From positions 1-64,000 of the forward strand of contig PDUC01000030.1 of assembly GCA_002747255.1 (NCBI GenBank): a stretch of DNA of 64,000 nt, in the 5' to 3' direction. Positions 44,491 to 53,937 of the stretch are shown here, piece after piece (position 1 is the stretch's first letter; every line of letters starts with the position of its first letter). This DNA comes from Acidobacteriota bacterium (GTDB lineage Bacteria; Acidobacteriota; Holophagae; Acanthopleuribacterales; Acanthopleuribacteraceae). The notes below the pieces were generated by a model that saw only the letters and a list, made by a program, of their open reading frames with translations, was not told the origin of the DNA and searched no databases. Made by a program: the position numbers and the translations under genes.

Positions 44491-45468
44491 ATGCTCCCAA
44501 TTCTTTTATTGACTTTAACTTCTTTCAGCCAGTCCGGCGAAGTCCTCAGAGTGGGCACTTTTAATTGTGAATTTTTAAATCGCGAGAAAGTGCATATTAA
44601 ATACGGTTTTTCGTTTATGCTGGAAAATGAAGACCTTACCTTGTGGGAGAAGCCCGGGTTTCGGGATGAAAAATTCCTGAAGGCACTCATCCCTGTGGCA
44701 AAAGTTATTCGGAAAATGAATGTAGATGTCGCTGTTTTGACAGAGGTAGGCGATCGTGAGGATATTGCCGATCTGGCCGCGGAACTGAAAAGGAAAGGGT
44801 GTCACTTTCCATATTACCACGTAAGTGATACCAAAGATGATACCTTCCAGCATGTGGCTGTTCTCTCAAAATTTCCGCTGGAACTGGTTAGCGCGAAAAT
44901 ACCCGGTTGGGCATTTTACGATCCCGAATTGGATGACCCTGAAGAAGAACAAGAGACCGATGTGAAAAAAGCACTGCATGTCAGTTTTAATTTCAATAAT
45001 CAGAAAATCAACTTAATCGGTGTTCATTTACCCAGTGAAAGAAAGGGTCACGATCAGGATGCCATGAGGATTGCAGTTGCAAGTCTGGTAAGGCGATACT
45101 CCATACCTCTTCTTGAAAAAGGTGAGCACCTCATTGTGGCAGGCGACCTCAATGATCGCAGGGGAGAACCTGCTATTCGAATGATACGGGGTCGCGAAGA
45201 TATCTTCCCCGATTTGATTCAGACGGGAAGACGCAAGTACTTCAAACCTGCGAATTATAAAGAGCGCTGGACCTATATGTACCGAGGCGAGCGAAACCAA
45301 CTGGATTACATCCTTTTGAGCCGTTCACTGCTGGAAGCCTGTCAAGAGGAATTCGGTGTTGAAAGCGATATTATGCATGTCGATTTTAATAGAAAACCCA
45401 ATATCAATCAGCCACGCACGTCGGATCACAGACCCTTTATTGCTGAATTGCGTTTTAAGACGCCATAA
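44491..45468 (+). CDS. Exported endonuclease/exonuclease/phosphatase-family protein
   Basis: A 325-residue protein with a signal peptide (MLPILLLTLTSFSQS) and a full EEP (DNase I-like) fold: GTFNCEF, the metal Glu in LTEVGD, GVHLPS, the catalytic Asp/Asn in VAGDLNDRRGE, QLDYILLS and terminal SDHRPF. It is probably a periplasmic or secreted nuclease or phosphodiesterase; the substrate is not determinable. GGAGGAAC precedes ATG 44491, which I prefer over TTG 44461. Expressed alone or with trxB, 111 bases upstream. Confidence 0.85.
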   Translation: MLPILLLTLTSFSQSGEVLRVGTFNCEFLNREKVHIKYGFSFMLENEDLTLWEKPGFRDEKFLKALIPVAKVIRKMNVDVAVLTEVGDREDIADLAAELKRKGCHFPYYHVSDTKDDTFQHVAVLSKFPLELVSAKIPGWAFYDPELDDPEEEQETDVKKALHVSFNFNNQKINLIGVHLPSERKGHDQDAMRIAVASLVRRYSIPLLEKGEHLIVAGDLNDRRGEPAIRMIRGREDIFPDLIQTGRRKYFKPANYKERWTYMYRGERNQLDYILLSRSLLEACQEEFGVESDIMHVDFNRKPNINQPRTSDHRPFIAELRFKTP

Positions 45469-45626
45469 ATTGCGGACACTTGGCTAAAGCTCTTTCCCAG
45501 GATGGCAAAAACCAGACTTTTGTCAGATCAGGATGGTTGCAACTGTCAAGATGGTTCAGATCAACCCTGGTTTGGCACAAGCTGTATAAGGTTTGTGTAA
45601 AAAAACCGGTTCTTGTATTTTGGTGC

Positions 45627-45655
45627 TTGGCACTTACTGGTTTTGACGCTAGAAT
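45627..45655 (+). promoter_or_regulatory. Promoter of the HU gene
   Basis: TTGGCA (45627-45632), a 17-base spacer and TAGAAT (45650-45655). The start would fall near 45662, about 25 bases before the GTG start. Confidence 0.7.
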
Positions 45656-45686
45656 ACCCCATCACTTTTACGGAGGATTATGAGTA

Positions 45687-45953
45687 GTGAATAAAACTGA
45701 ATTAATTACATCAATGGCAAAAAAGACAGGAATGACCAAAACACAGTCGGGTGAAGCTCTGGCTGCGTTTCTCGACACGGTAAAAGAGTCGCTGCAAGCT
45801 GGCGAATCGGTTAGCCTTCCTGGCTTTGGTTCCTTTTCTGTTTCTGAACGAGCAGAGCGTCAGGGTAGAAACCCCAGAACGGGCGAAACCATTACCATTG
45901 CAGCTAAAAAAGTTGCCAAGTTCAAAGCTGGTAAAGGACTGGATCTGTCATAA
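45687..45953 (+). CDS. HU-family DNA-binding protein
   Basis: An 88-residue histone-like protein. The dimerisation helices (MNKTELITSMAKKTG), GFGSFSVSERAERQGRNPRTGE and the beta-arm tip RNPRTGE are typical. The start is GTG 45687, ten bases from GGAGG (45672-45676). An ATG at 45680 opens a four-codon frame (MSSE, stop at 45694) overlapping the GTG, which might modulate initiation. Own promoter upstream and hairpin downstream. Whether it is HU or an IHF-like variant cannot be told. Confidence 0.95.
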   Translation: MNKTELITSMAKKTGMTKTQSGEALAAFLDTVKESLQAGESVSLPGFGSFSVSERAERQGRNPRTGETITIAAKKVAKFKAGKGLDLS

Positions 45954-45962
45954 CTCATTTTT

Positions 45963-45992
45963 GATGAGGTAGGATCCGCATCCTGCCTCATC
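45963..45992 (+). terminator. Hairpin terminator after the HU gene
   Basis: A 13-bp stem (45963-45975 with 45980-45992, one G-T pair) has loop CCGC. The T content following is modest (TACTTTCCCGTTTC), so it is a weaker intrinsic terminator, perhaps also protecting the message end. It lies between convergent HU and typA genes. Confidence 0.7.
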
Positions 45993-46065
45993 TACTTTCC
46001 CGTTTCATCAATTCAATGAATCAATTTACATTACCGTATTAAAAAAAGGTATCTTTTTAAAGGAT

Positions 46066-47892
46066 TTACCCCTTCTTTTTCTGGATTTTCTTGCGCTCAT
46101 GAGATACCAGGACGGATTTTCTCAATCGTATGTTTTTCGGGGTCACTTCTATCATTTCGTCATCGCGAATGTATTCCATGGCAAATTCCAGGGTCATGGG
46201 CAGGATTGGAGTTAGAGTAATCGCTTCATCTCTTCCCGAAGCACGCACGTTGGAGAGTTTTTTCTCCTTACAGGGGTTGACGTTCAAGTCGCCTTCCCTG
46301 TTGTGTTCTCCAATAATCATGCCCTCGTAAACCCGCTGATTGGGTTTGACAAACATGACACCTCGTGGCTCGAGGTTAAAAAGGGCGTAGGGGACTGCCT
46401 CACCCATTCTGTCAGAAACCAGGGAACCGGCTGATCGCGTGGGAAAATCACCACGATAAGGCTCGTATCCCGTTAAATAGGCATTCATAATGCCTGTTCC
46501 CTTGGTGTCGGTCAGAAATTCATTGCGGTAGCCGATCAGTCCTCTGGCAGGGATGTTGAACTGCACCCTGATACGGCCGGTACCGTGATTGACCAGGTTA
46601 ATCATTCTCCCTTTGCGCTTGGACAATTTTTCAGAAACGATGCCCAGGTAAGGTTCCTCGCAGTCGATCCAAACTTCTTCAATGGGCTCCATTTTCTGGC
46701 CTTGCTGTTCGCGATAGATAACTTGCGGGCGACCGACTCCAAGTTCAAAGCCCTCCCTGCGAAGTGTTTCAATTAAAATAGCCAGCTGGAGTTCGCCTCT
46801 GCCCTTGACGATAAAGGCATCGTTATCGGCTGTTTCTTCAATGATAAGCGCAACATTCTTGAGCGTTTCCTTAAAGAGACGCTCCCGGAGTTTGGCCGAT
46901 TGAACGTATTGGCCTTCCTGACCTGAAAAGGGCGATGTATTGGTGGTGAACCGCATGGAAACCGTCGGTTCGTCCACCGCTATGCGGGGGAGCGCAGCGG
47001 GATGGTCTTTATGACAAATCGTGTCGCCGATATGGACATCCTCGATTCCAGCCAGAATGAGAATATCACCGGGGTCGATGGAGTCGACTTCGGCAATTCC
47101 CAAACCCTCGTAAACCTGCAGCTTGGAGACGCGCAGCGGTCGCGCTTGCTTGTTTCTGCCTATGCACACCAGAGAGTCGTTCTTTCTGGCCATGCCATTG
47201 AAAACCCTGCCGATGGCAAGACGACCCACATATTCGTTGTAATCGAGATCACTGACCAGCATCTGGAATGGCTTTTCGGGAATAAAGGAGGGCCCGGGAA
47301 TGTCGTTTACAATCAAGTCGAGCAATGGCTTTAACGTATTTGATTCTTCATCCAGCGAGGTTTTTGCGATACCATCTCGGCCAACGGCGTAGATGATGGG
47401 AAACTCAATTTGTTCATCAGAGGCGTCCAGGTCGATAAACAAATCGTAAATCTCTTCTTCCACTTCATCGATTCGGGCATCCTGTCGGTCTATTTTGTTG
47501 ATGACAACAATGATCTTCAACCCTTTTTCCAGAGCTTTCTTGAGAACGAATCTGGTTTGAGGCAATGGACCTTCAGAAGCGTCAACCAGAAGAATCGCTC
47601 CGTCTACCATCATGAGCGCTCTTTCAACTTCCCCGCCAAAATCAGCGTGACCCGGCGTGTCCAGAATATTGATTTTGATCTGATTCCAGTTAATGGCACA
47701 GTTTTTGGCGGCAATGGTGATCCCGCGTTCCTTTTCCAGATCCATCCTGTCCATTAGGCGGTCGTCCAATTGCTGGTTTTCTCTGAATAAGCCACTTTGT
47801 CGAAACATTTGATCCACTAAAGTGGTCTTACCGTGATCGACATGGGCAATAATAGCGATATTTCTAATATGGGAATTGGTTTTTCGGGTCAT
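46066..47892 (-). CDS. typA: Ribosome-associated GTPase TypA/BipA
   Basis: A 608-residue translational GTPase assisting ribosome assembly, notably at low temperature. G1 AHVDHGKTTLVD, G3 DTPGHADFGGEV and G4 NKIDRQDAR are canonical. The C-terminal BipA domain contains FNIPARGLIGYRNEFLTDTKGTG. The tail is basic (ERKKIQKKKG). I start at ATG 47892 (MTRKTNSHIRN), with GAGAG five bases upstream. It follows a secreted unknown (47910-48734) by 17 bases on the same strand and is probably co-transcribed with it. Confidence 0.97.
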   Translation of the reverse strand: MTRKTNSHIRNIAIIAHVDHGKTTLVDQMFRQSGLFRENQQLDDRLMDRMDLEKERGITIAAKNCAINWNQIKINILDTPGHADFGGEVERALMMVDGAILLVDASEGPLPQTRFVLKKALEKGLKIIVVINKIDRQDARIDEVEEEIYDLFIDLDASDEQIEFPIIYAVGRDGIAKTSLDEESNTLKPLLDLIVNDIPGPSFIPEKPFQMLVSDLDYNEYVGRLAIGRVFNGMARKNDSLVCIGRNKQARPLRVSKLQVYEGLGIAEVDSIDPGDILILAGIEDVHIGDTICHKDHPAALPRIAVDEPTVSMRFTTNTSPFSGQEGQYVQSAKLRERLFKETLKNVALIIEETADNDAFIVKGRGELQLAILIETLRREGFELGVGRPQVIYREQQGQKMEPIEEVWIDCEEPYLGIVSEKLSKRKGRMINLVNHGTGRIRVQFNIPARGLIGYRNEFLTDTKGTGIMNAYLTGYEPYRGDFPTRSAGSLVSDRMGEAVPYALFNLEPRGVMFVKPNQRVYEGMIIGEHNREGDLNVNPCKEKKLSNVRASGRDEAITLTPILPMTLEFAMEYIRDDEMIEVTPKNIRLRKSVLVSHERKKIQKKKG

Positions 47893-47909
47893 CATAGCTC
47901 TCAACAGGT

Positions 47910-48734
47910 TTATTCAACATTGACTTCTATCAGGAACAGTTTCCAATAGGGGCGTTCATAGTATTGGAACCGGAACTTAGCTATGTTTGGCTGCGTGTCA
48001 TAGTGACCTGATATGGTTAAAATATCGTTTTCATCGAGCGTCGCTTCCTTGTGAAAAATGGGCTGCATTGGATCCAGTATGGTTAAATCCATTTCCTGAT
48101 CGATGAACGATTGAAAGACTTCTTTCAGTTTTGAGGGTGCGTGTGCTTCTCTGAATGGTTTCGACAGTTTACTGTGGAAATTGGTGAAATCTTTGGAATT
48201 CACCGCCAAGGCGAAATCGTGCATGGTTTCTTTAACCATTTCCGCACGCCGCTTTTCACTTGGCATTCTATATTCCGGATTGTCTCTGATCTTGACTTCG
48301 ATGCTCAGGAGCTTCCACTCGGGGTATTCATAGTATTTCAGTTCAAAGAACACGATACTTGGACTTGTATTGTAATGTCCAACCAGAGTCAAGACGCCGT
48401 CCTTGTCCAGTGTGGGCTCTTCATTGAGAAGAGGAGAGAGGGTTCCCAGAACGGTGAGATCCATTTTTTGTTCTATGAAGTTGCTGAAGATATCTTTTAG
48501 AAAATCCGGCTTGTACATCTCCCTGAACGGTTTTGCCAACTTGGAGTGAAATTGCTTGAAATCGCCGGTGTTTATCGCCTTGGCAAAATCCCTCATGGTA
48601 TCCTTTATCAGTTCATCTTGTTTAGAATGAGGTGGAATAGAAGCTGTCTGCAAAGTTTCTGTACACCTCACCGGCAAGACAGATAGACACGTGACGATGA
48701 ACAAGATGGTTATTGAGTACCGAATGGGCTGCAT
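47910..48734 (-). CDS. Exported protein with two copies of an uncharacterised domain
   Basis: A 274-residue protein with a signal peptide (about 1-24, ending PVRC; a Cys follows but the context is not a clean lipobox). It then has two homologous units at about 40-148 and 164-274. Shared blocks include TMRDFAKAINTGDFKQFHSK versus TMHDFALAVNSKDFTNFHSK, KPFREMYKP versus KPFREAHAP, and SFIDQEMDLTILDPMQPIF matching NFIEQKMDLTVLGTLSPLL. Each ends in YYEYPEWKLLSIEV or YYERPYWKLFLIEV. The pattern (helices then bent sheet) recalls NTF2-like folds, but this is an inference. AGGAG precedes ATG 48734. It is the upstream neighbour of typA. Confidence 0.85.
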   Translation of the reverse strand: MQPIRYSITILFIVTCLSVLPVRCTETLQTASIPPHSKQDELIKDTMRDFAKAINTGDFKQFHSKLAKPFREMYKPDFLKDIFSNFIEQKMDLTVLGTLSPLLNEEPTLDKDGVLTLVGHYNTSPSIVFFELKYYEYPEWKLLSIEVKIRDNPEYRMPSEKRRAEMVKETMHDFALAVNSKDFTNFHSKLSKPFREAHAPSKLKEVFQSFIDQEMDLTILDPMQPIFHKEATLDENDILTISGHYDTQPNIAKFRFQYYERPYWKLFLIEVNVE

Positions 48735-48779
48735 GCAAAATCTCCTGTTGTTTTTTTTGGGAAAAGAACTCTGGATGGA

Positions 48780-49367
48780 CTACGGTCCTTTTCTGAGTTG
48801 ATGGATGACCAGCTTGGCACAGGCTTTCAGTGTCTCAAATACACCTGTTCCCTGGGTTGCAATAGCGGGGAATACAGGCTCATCTTTAATCCGTAGCTCC
48901 TGTGCAAGATAGCCTTCCGGCATAGCTGTAGGCATATCTCTTTTATTGAGTTGCAAAACGTAGGGTATGTCTTTCAGGTTGTAACCCTGTTCTCTTAAGT
49001 TAATTTCAAGGTTGTCAATACTTTCCAGGTTGGCATCGAAACGCGCTTCCTGAGAATCGGCAACAAAAATAACACCATCGACACCTTTCAAAATGAGCTT
49101 TCTACTGGCATTGTAGAAGACCTGTCCTGGTACGGTATAGAGATGGAAACGGACTTTCAGTGACCTCACTGTCCCCAGGTCCAGGGGAAGAAAGTCAAAG
49201 AAAAGCGTTCTGTCCGTTTCTGTGGCCAGGGAAATGAGCTTTCCCCTTCCTTCAGGGTTGGTTTTATCGTAAATAAACTGAAGGTTGGTCGTTTTGCCAC
49301 ACAGGCCCGGACCGTAGTATACGATTTTACAATTCACTTCCCGCGCGACGTAGTTGATAAAGGTCAT
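48780..49367 (-). CDS. MglA-type Ras-like GTPase
   Basis: A 195-residue small GTPase. G1 [11 protein letters not shown], the PM3-like [19 protein letters not shown] and G4 LQLNKRDMP match the MglA/GTPase family controlling polarity and gliding in Myxococcus and polar pili elsewhere. [19 protein letters not shown] is the classic N-terminus. The preceding gene on the same strand, 12 bases away, is a roadblock protein, the usual MglB-like GAP position. AAGGCGG precedes ATG 49367. No type IV pilus or gliding genes are in the window, so the output is unknown. Confidence 0.93.
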   Translation of the reverse strand: MTFINYVAREVNCKIVYYGPGLCGKTTNLQFIYDKTNPEGRGKLISLATETDRTLFFDFLPLDLGTVRSLKVRFHLYTVPGQVFYNASRKLILKGVDGVIFVADSQEARFDANLESIDNLEINLREQGYNLKDIPYVLQLNKRDMPTAMPEGYLAQELRIKDEPVFPAIATQGTGVFETLKACAKLVIHQLRKGP

Positions 49368-49379
49368 AAAAGCCGCCTT

Positions 49380-49862
49380 TTAGCCGAAGAGGTTGTCTAT
49401 ATCATCATCAGTGATTTCGGAAAATGCATTTTCCATTTCGGTGGGGATTTCCTGATTCTGAGCTTTATCCATCAGGGTGGTAAAAATTTCAGACAACTCA
49501 TGGGACGACTTTTTAACTCTTAATCTTACCAGCCCCAAAGAGGACCGTTCGTCAAAAATGACGACGAGGATGACTCGATTGGCGACAATGGAAATGTGGA
49601 TGTTGTCTTTTTCCCCTTCGTGAAAAAGAATGGAAAACTCCTTTTCGCCAATCAGTTTAGCCAGCCCATCGGTTGCAGCGACGTTTCCCGCGGTTAAACT
49701 TGCCAGGGAAGTAGCATCGACACTGTTTATTTCTCCTGCGGAAGCTATCTGTTGCCCGTTTTTATCCACGACGAATACAATTTTTGCCCGCGCATCCAGT
49801 TGAAGCTGATCAATGGTTGCCTGGATTTTCTTGTATTCCTCTTCATACATAATTAAATCCAT
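49380..49862 (-). CDS. Roadblock/LC7 domain protein (MglB-like)
   Basis: A 160-residue protein with a roadblock/LC7 fold (ARAKIVFVVDKNGQQIASAG; SLASLTAGNVAATDGLAKLIG; ISIVANRVILVVIFDE) and an acidic C-terminal extension. In known systems such dimers act as GTPase-activating partners of MglA, and it lies directly upstream of the MglA-type GTPase (12-base gap). Start ATG 49862 has GAGGGA five bases upstream; ATG 49850 is an alternative. It diverges from the MscS gene. Confidence 0.9.
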   Translation of the reverse strand: MDLIMYEEEYKKIQATIDQLQLDARAKIVFVVDKNGQQIASAGEINSVDATSLASLTAGNVAATDGLAKLIGEKEFSILFHEGEKDNIHISIVANRVILVVIFDERSSLGLVRLRVKKSSHELSEIFTTLMDKAQNQEIPTEMENAFSEITDDDIDNLFG

Positions 49863-50007
49863 AGATCCCTCGCAAATGAACTACTAAGTATTCCTTTAAC
49901 TTTGCTATTATAAACAGGGTTATTTAAAATGGATACGCTAAGTTTGTTTTTTCTTGTAAAACGCCATTTTTTTTATCAGTTACCCGGGATAAAGGAGAGA
50001 GTCAGAG

Positions 50008-51801
50008 ATGAATGCAAGGTATTTAGGGGCTGCAATGAAAGCCGTGACGATACTGTTAATAGGTTTTTCTGTCAAGGGGCAGGTGGAAGCTCCGGACTTG
50101 AAGCATGAAGCGAGTCCAATTGTCGAAGAAAGTGCCGGGGAAGCAGGGGGATCGCCCTATTACAGGTCGCCTCGTTCAACATTCACGACCTTGCTTGAAG
50201 TTAAAAAAGAGGCTGTTGAGGGTGAACCGGAAGCTTTGGAGAAGGCCCTTGGCTGCCTGGACCTCAGCTTGACACCTCCTGTTTCAAGACAATCTGTAGG
50301 TAAAAAAGCCTATTACAATTTAATTCAAACCATCGATCGGCTCGAAGAAGTCTCGCTGGAGCAGATCCCGGATGAAACTTCCGATAAGGAGTGGGTTTAC
50401 AGAAAGAGAATGGTCCCCATGGAAGAGGGATCGGTTCCAGTGGAAATAACCCTGCACAGAAACGCCGAAGGGAATTGGCAATTTACGCCAGCGACCATTA
50501 ACAGCATTGAGTATTATTTCCAGTTCGTTAAAAATCGCAAAGTTGTCAAAGGGATCGAGGAGGTTGTTACTTACCGGGATTCCCTGTTGTCGCGTTTCCC
50601 CTTTTTGGGCAAAAAACTCCTTTTTTTTACTGTCTGGCAATGGGTTGGTCTCATTCTCGTCGTCTTCATTGCGGCCGTTCTGGAGCGAATGCTTTCCAGG
50701 CTCGCAAAGCGCTTCATCCAAAAAGCGTTTGAGAAAAAGAATCTCAAAATTGCCATCCCCAAATCCGAGGTCTTTTTAATTCCTCTCAGGCTGTTGATCT
50801 ATTCCGGTGTTCTCAGGTTTGGACTGGACTGGTTATTTCTTCCCATCAAGTTGATCAATGCCTTGCAACAGGCCAGCATTCTTCTTTTTACGATCGGCTT
50901 GGTCTGGATGCTTTTGATTGCCATTGATACCATCTCCTCCTATTTCGCAGAACTGGCCGAAAAAACAGAAAATAAGTTCGATGACCTCCTGGTACCTTTA
51001 CTTCGTAAAACCTCGAAACTGGTCACTTTTTTTGCCGCGATTATTTTCCTCGCTGAAAGTCTTTGGGACAATGTGGCCGGTATTCTGGCGGGCTTTGGCA
51101 TTGGCGGTCTTGCGGTTGCTCTGGCAGCAAAGGACACTCTGGCAAATTTATTCGGTTCGTTGACCGTTTTGCTCGATAGACCTTTTCAAATTGGGGACTG
51201 GATTCACATTGACGATATTGACGGTACGGTGGAAGAGGTCGGGTTTAGGAGTACGCGTGTCAGAACATTCTACAATTCCCTGATAACCATCCCCAATAAC
51301 ATGCTGATCAACACCTCCATTGACAACTACGGAGCCAGAAGATACCGCCGGTTTAAAGCTGTTTTAGGGATTGAATACCATACCGACCCTCAAAAAATAG
51401 AGGCCTTCTGTGAAGGGATCAGGCAGTTGATCATCACGCAGGAAGCGACTCGAAAGGACTATTTTCACGTTTACTTGAACAACCTCGGTCACTTTTCACT
51501 TGAAATTCTGCTGTATGTGTTTTTTGAAACCCCGGATTGGTCCGCTGAGTTGGTTGAAAGGCATAAACTTCTCGTTAATATTCTCAGGCTGGGAAAGCGA
51601 ATGGGCGTTAACTTTGCTTTCCCAACTCAAACCATCCACATGAGTCAAGCAGACGCACCGGACTCGTTAATCGATATTCCCCAGGATACTTATTTGTACG
51701 GTAAACAGACAGCTCGTGATGTATCGGCATCGCCTATCACGATGAAGCACGCCCGCAGTGGTATCAAGGGAAGTGACTTCCCGGATGATGTTCTGGGCTG
51801 A
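50008..51801 (+). CDS. MscS-family mechanosensitive channel with N-terminal periplasmic domain
   Basis: A 597-residue protein with a signal-like N-terminus (about 1-25), an N-terminal extracytoplasmic domain of about 165 residues, then membrane helices at about 210-235, 250-270, 290-315 and 335-400. The pore helix is glycine/alanine-rich (GILAGFGIGGLAVALAAKD). The MscS beta-domain follows (PFQIGDWIHIDDIDGTVEEVG, TIPNNMLI), then the alpha/beta vestibule. It is larger than E. coli MscS (286), like YbdG/YbiO-class channels. GGAGAGAG lies upstream of ATG 50008. It diverges from the roadblock/MglA pair; regulation may be shared through the 145-base gap. Confidence 0.92.
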   Translation: MNARYLGAAMKAVTILLIGFSVKGQVEAPDLKHEASPIVEESAGEAGGSPYYRSPRSTFTTLLEVKKEAVEGEPEALEKALGCLDLSLTPPVSRQSVGKKAYYNLIQTIDRLEEVSLEQIPDETSDKEWVYRKRMVPMEEGSVPVEITLHRNAEGNWQFTPATINSIEYYFQFVKNRKVVKGIEEVVTYRDSLLSRFPFLGKKLLFFTVWQWVGLILVVFIAAVLERMLSRLAKRFIQKAFEKKNLKIAIPKSEVFLIPLRLLIYSGVLRFGLDWLFLPIKLINALQQASILLFTIGLVWMLLIAIDTISSYFAELAEKTENKFDDLLVPLLRKTSKLVTFFAAIIFLAESLWDNVAGILAGFGIGGLAVALAAKDTLANLFGSLTVLLDRPFQIGDWIHIDDIDGTVEEVGFRSTRVRTFYNSLITIPNNMLINTSIDNYGARRYRRFKAVLGIEYHTDPQKIEAFCEGIRQLIITQEATRKDYFHVYLNNLGHFSLEILLYVFFETPDWSAELVERHKLLVNILRLGKRMGVNFAFPTQTIHMSQADAPDSLIDIPQDTYLYGKQTARDVSASPITMKHARSGIKGSDFPDDVLG

Positions 51802-51962
51802 GGGCGAATAGCATGGTCGAAAACATGAGAACCCTGTCATGCGTTGTAACAGGGGTGAGAATCAGATCATGAAACACATCAGTGATGATAATGCCTGTCA
51901 TGGGTTGTCATCGCCGTTTCAGACGAGTGGTCGTATCTTTTTGAAAAATCAGCTGAGGTCCT

Positions 51963-52628
51963 ATGGAAAAACAAAATGTAAAACATAAAGAAGATATTCA
52001 GGATTTAAGAAAGCGAAAGAGGGGATGTATCTTGTCCATCATAGGCGCCTGGATGGGTCTGCTGGTCATCATTCTTCTGGTTATGCTCCTGGTGCGAGAA
52101 AAAATAGTCAGCCGGGATGCTCAGAAAATTGAGGCCACGGCGAATTCATATGCATCCTGGATGATGCCGTCGCGTTTTAAGCCCTACAGCATGACAAACC
52201 TCTTTGGCAAAACGGTTTTATCCTATTGGGATACTGAAAATGTGCGTGAGGACGGAAGATCACTAGCTGTGATCGCACTTTACGCAGAGACTTCCTGGGA
52301 TGACCGAGACCTGATGGAAATAGAAAAGAAGTTCAAAGCGGAAGCGGTTAAGCAACTTGAAAAAAATGAGTTTTATGTTCAAAATGAGCAGATGGTGGAA
52401 ATTGAGTTGGACGGAAAGAAACGCGCTTTTACCGTTTACACAGGTCAACAGAGAATTGACACTAAAATGGTGGATGGAAGCAGCTGTTACTTTTTTCTGA
52501 AAAGCGATCAAGGTAAATTCCAGGTTTATACACTGGGAATCGAGGATTCCTTTCCCAGGGAAGAGCAGGTACAATTCATGAAATCCATAAGGCCTGTTCA
52601 GGGAGCTGTTGCCAATGACACTGAGTAA
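51963..52628 (+). CDS. Membrane-anchored protein of unknown function
   Basis: A 221-residue protein with a basic N-terminus (KHKEDIQDLRKRKRG) and one membrane helix at about 22-46. An extracytoplasmic alpha/beta domain follows with FGKTVLSYWDTEN and VEIELDGKKRAFTVYTGQ; no family is recognised. The stop lies 14 bases inside the HD gene, so the pair is translationally linked. GAGGT precedes ATG 51963. It could sense or anchor something for the HD enzyme, but this is a guess. Confidence 0.75.
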   Translation: MEKQNVKHKEDIQDLRKRKRGCILSIIGAWMGLLVIILLVMLLVREKIVSRDAQKIEATANSYASWMMPSRFKPYSMTNLFGKTVLSYWDTENVREDGRSLAVIALYAETSWDDRDLMEIEKKFKAEAVKQLEKNEFYVQNEQMVEIELDGKKRAFTVYTGQQRIDTKMVDGSSCYFFLKSDQGKFQVYTLGIEDSFPREEQVQFMKSIRPVQGAVANDTE

Positions 52629-53937
52629 AATTCAAAACCTTCCGGAATTCAATACCAAGCAGGCTATTCGCATTTCGCCCAACACATCGGTTGCCGTAAC
52701 CGATCGAATTTTGCGAATCATTGACACCAAATCGTTTCAAAGACTGCGGGGAATCAGACAATTGAGCCTGGGGGAACGCGTTTTCCCGTCGGCTACGCAT
52801 TCCCGATTTTCACACGCTTTGGGTGTGTATTGGAATGTGCTCGATTATCTGCGGCAACTGGATCAGTATCCTGTTTTCAGCAGCCATTTAAAGGAGGAGG
52901 ATTATCTGGCCATCATGCTGGCTGGACTGCTTCACGATATTGGCCACTATCCCTTCTCACATCAAATGGACAATTTACCCCTTTTCCCGAAACACGAAGA
53001 ACTGACAATTGCACTGATTACAGGCGAGTTGAAACTCTTTGGAGAAAATCTCGGAGAATTAATTCGTTCTCTCTTTGGTATTGACTCGGAGCGGGTTGCC
53101 GCGCTGCTCGATCACCGTGTACCCATGAAGGGCCAGAAAGCGCTGCTCAGACAGATTATTGATTCTCCTCTGGATGCCGATAAGTGCGATTACCTTCCGA
53201 GAGACAGTTATTTCTGCGGGGTGGATCTGGGCAGCTCTTTTGACAGAACCCGGCTGATTACGAATTTATTGCCAGACGGAACGGGCAGCAAAATAGCCGT
53301 TCATGAAAAAGGGCTTGTCAGCGCTGAACGCTTTCAATTGGCCAGGTACTGGATGTACCGCTCGGTCTATTGGGGACACACCGTCCGCTCTTTCATCACC
53401 ATGTTGGCTCATGCCGGATCGAGGGTTCAGGGCGTTCGGGAAGGTGAATCCTGGAGAAAGAAACTGCTGGGTTTTTCGGATCAGGATTTTCTGGACTGGC
53501 TTTACGAAGCCTGTGATGACATCGGCAGGGACTTTATCTCCATGCTGAATGTCAAAAGACAGCCCTATAAACGCCTTTTCACCATTTCGTTTCACCACTC
53601 ACCGCTGGAATACCATGCTCTTCAGCAAGATGAAACGCGGGAGCGCGTCCTGGACGGGCTCATCGCTTGGATCCAGAAGAGCGGAGTCAACGTACCCGAT
53701 CACCATCTGCTTTGGGATGTGCCGCCTCCCTACAAAGCAAGTAAATGGGAGACGTTTCCCGTTATTTTAAACGACGGACAGGAAGTGCCCATCGAGAACG
53801 AGAGTCCCGTCGTCTCGGCGCTGGGCCCGGCATTCCTGCATGGCGTTAGAAAAATACGGCTTTTTTATCACCCCTCGCTTGATGATCGCCTGGCAATGGA
53901 TCGGGTGCCAAGTATCTCTTCACTCTTAAAGCTGTAA
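52615..53937 (+). CDS. HD-domain phosphohydrolase (SAMHD1/dGTPase-like)
   Basis: A 440-residue cytoplasmic protein of the COG1078 type. The HD metal motif LAGLLHDIGHYPFSH follows RLRGIRQLSLGERVFPSATHSRFSHALG, which carries the first histidine, and LDADKCDYLPRDSYFCG supplies the late Asp. Relatives hydrolyse dNTPs to nucleoside and triphosphate or cleave other phosphates; specificity here is unknown. ATG 52615 is chosen, with GGGAG nine bases upstream; TTG 52609 is closer than usual to that site. It overlaps the preceding membrane protein. Confidence 0.85.
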   Translation: MTLSKIQNLPEFNTKQAIRISPNTSVAVTDRILRIIDTKSFQRLRGIRQLSLGERVFPSATHSRFSHALGVYWNVLDYLRQLDQYPVFSSHLKEEDYLAIMLAGLLHDIGHYPFSHQMDNLPLFPKHEELTIALITGELKLFGENLGELIRSLFGIDSERVAALLDHRVPMKGQKALLRQIIDSPLDADKCDYLPRDSYFCGVDLGSSFDRTRLITNLLPDGTGSKIAVHEKGLVSAERFQLARYWMYRSVYWGHTVRSFITMLAHAGSRVQGVREGESWRKKLLGFSDQDFLDWLYEACDDIGRDFISMLNVKRQPYKRLFTISFHHSPLEYHALQQDETRERVLDGLIAWIQKSGVNVPDHHLLWDVPPPYKASKWETFPVILNDGQEVPIENESPVVSALGPAFLHGVRKIRLFYHPSLDDRLAMDRVPSISSLLKL

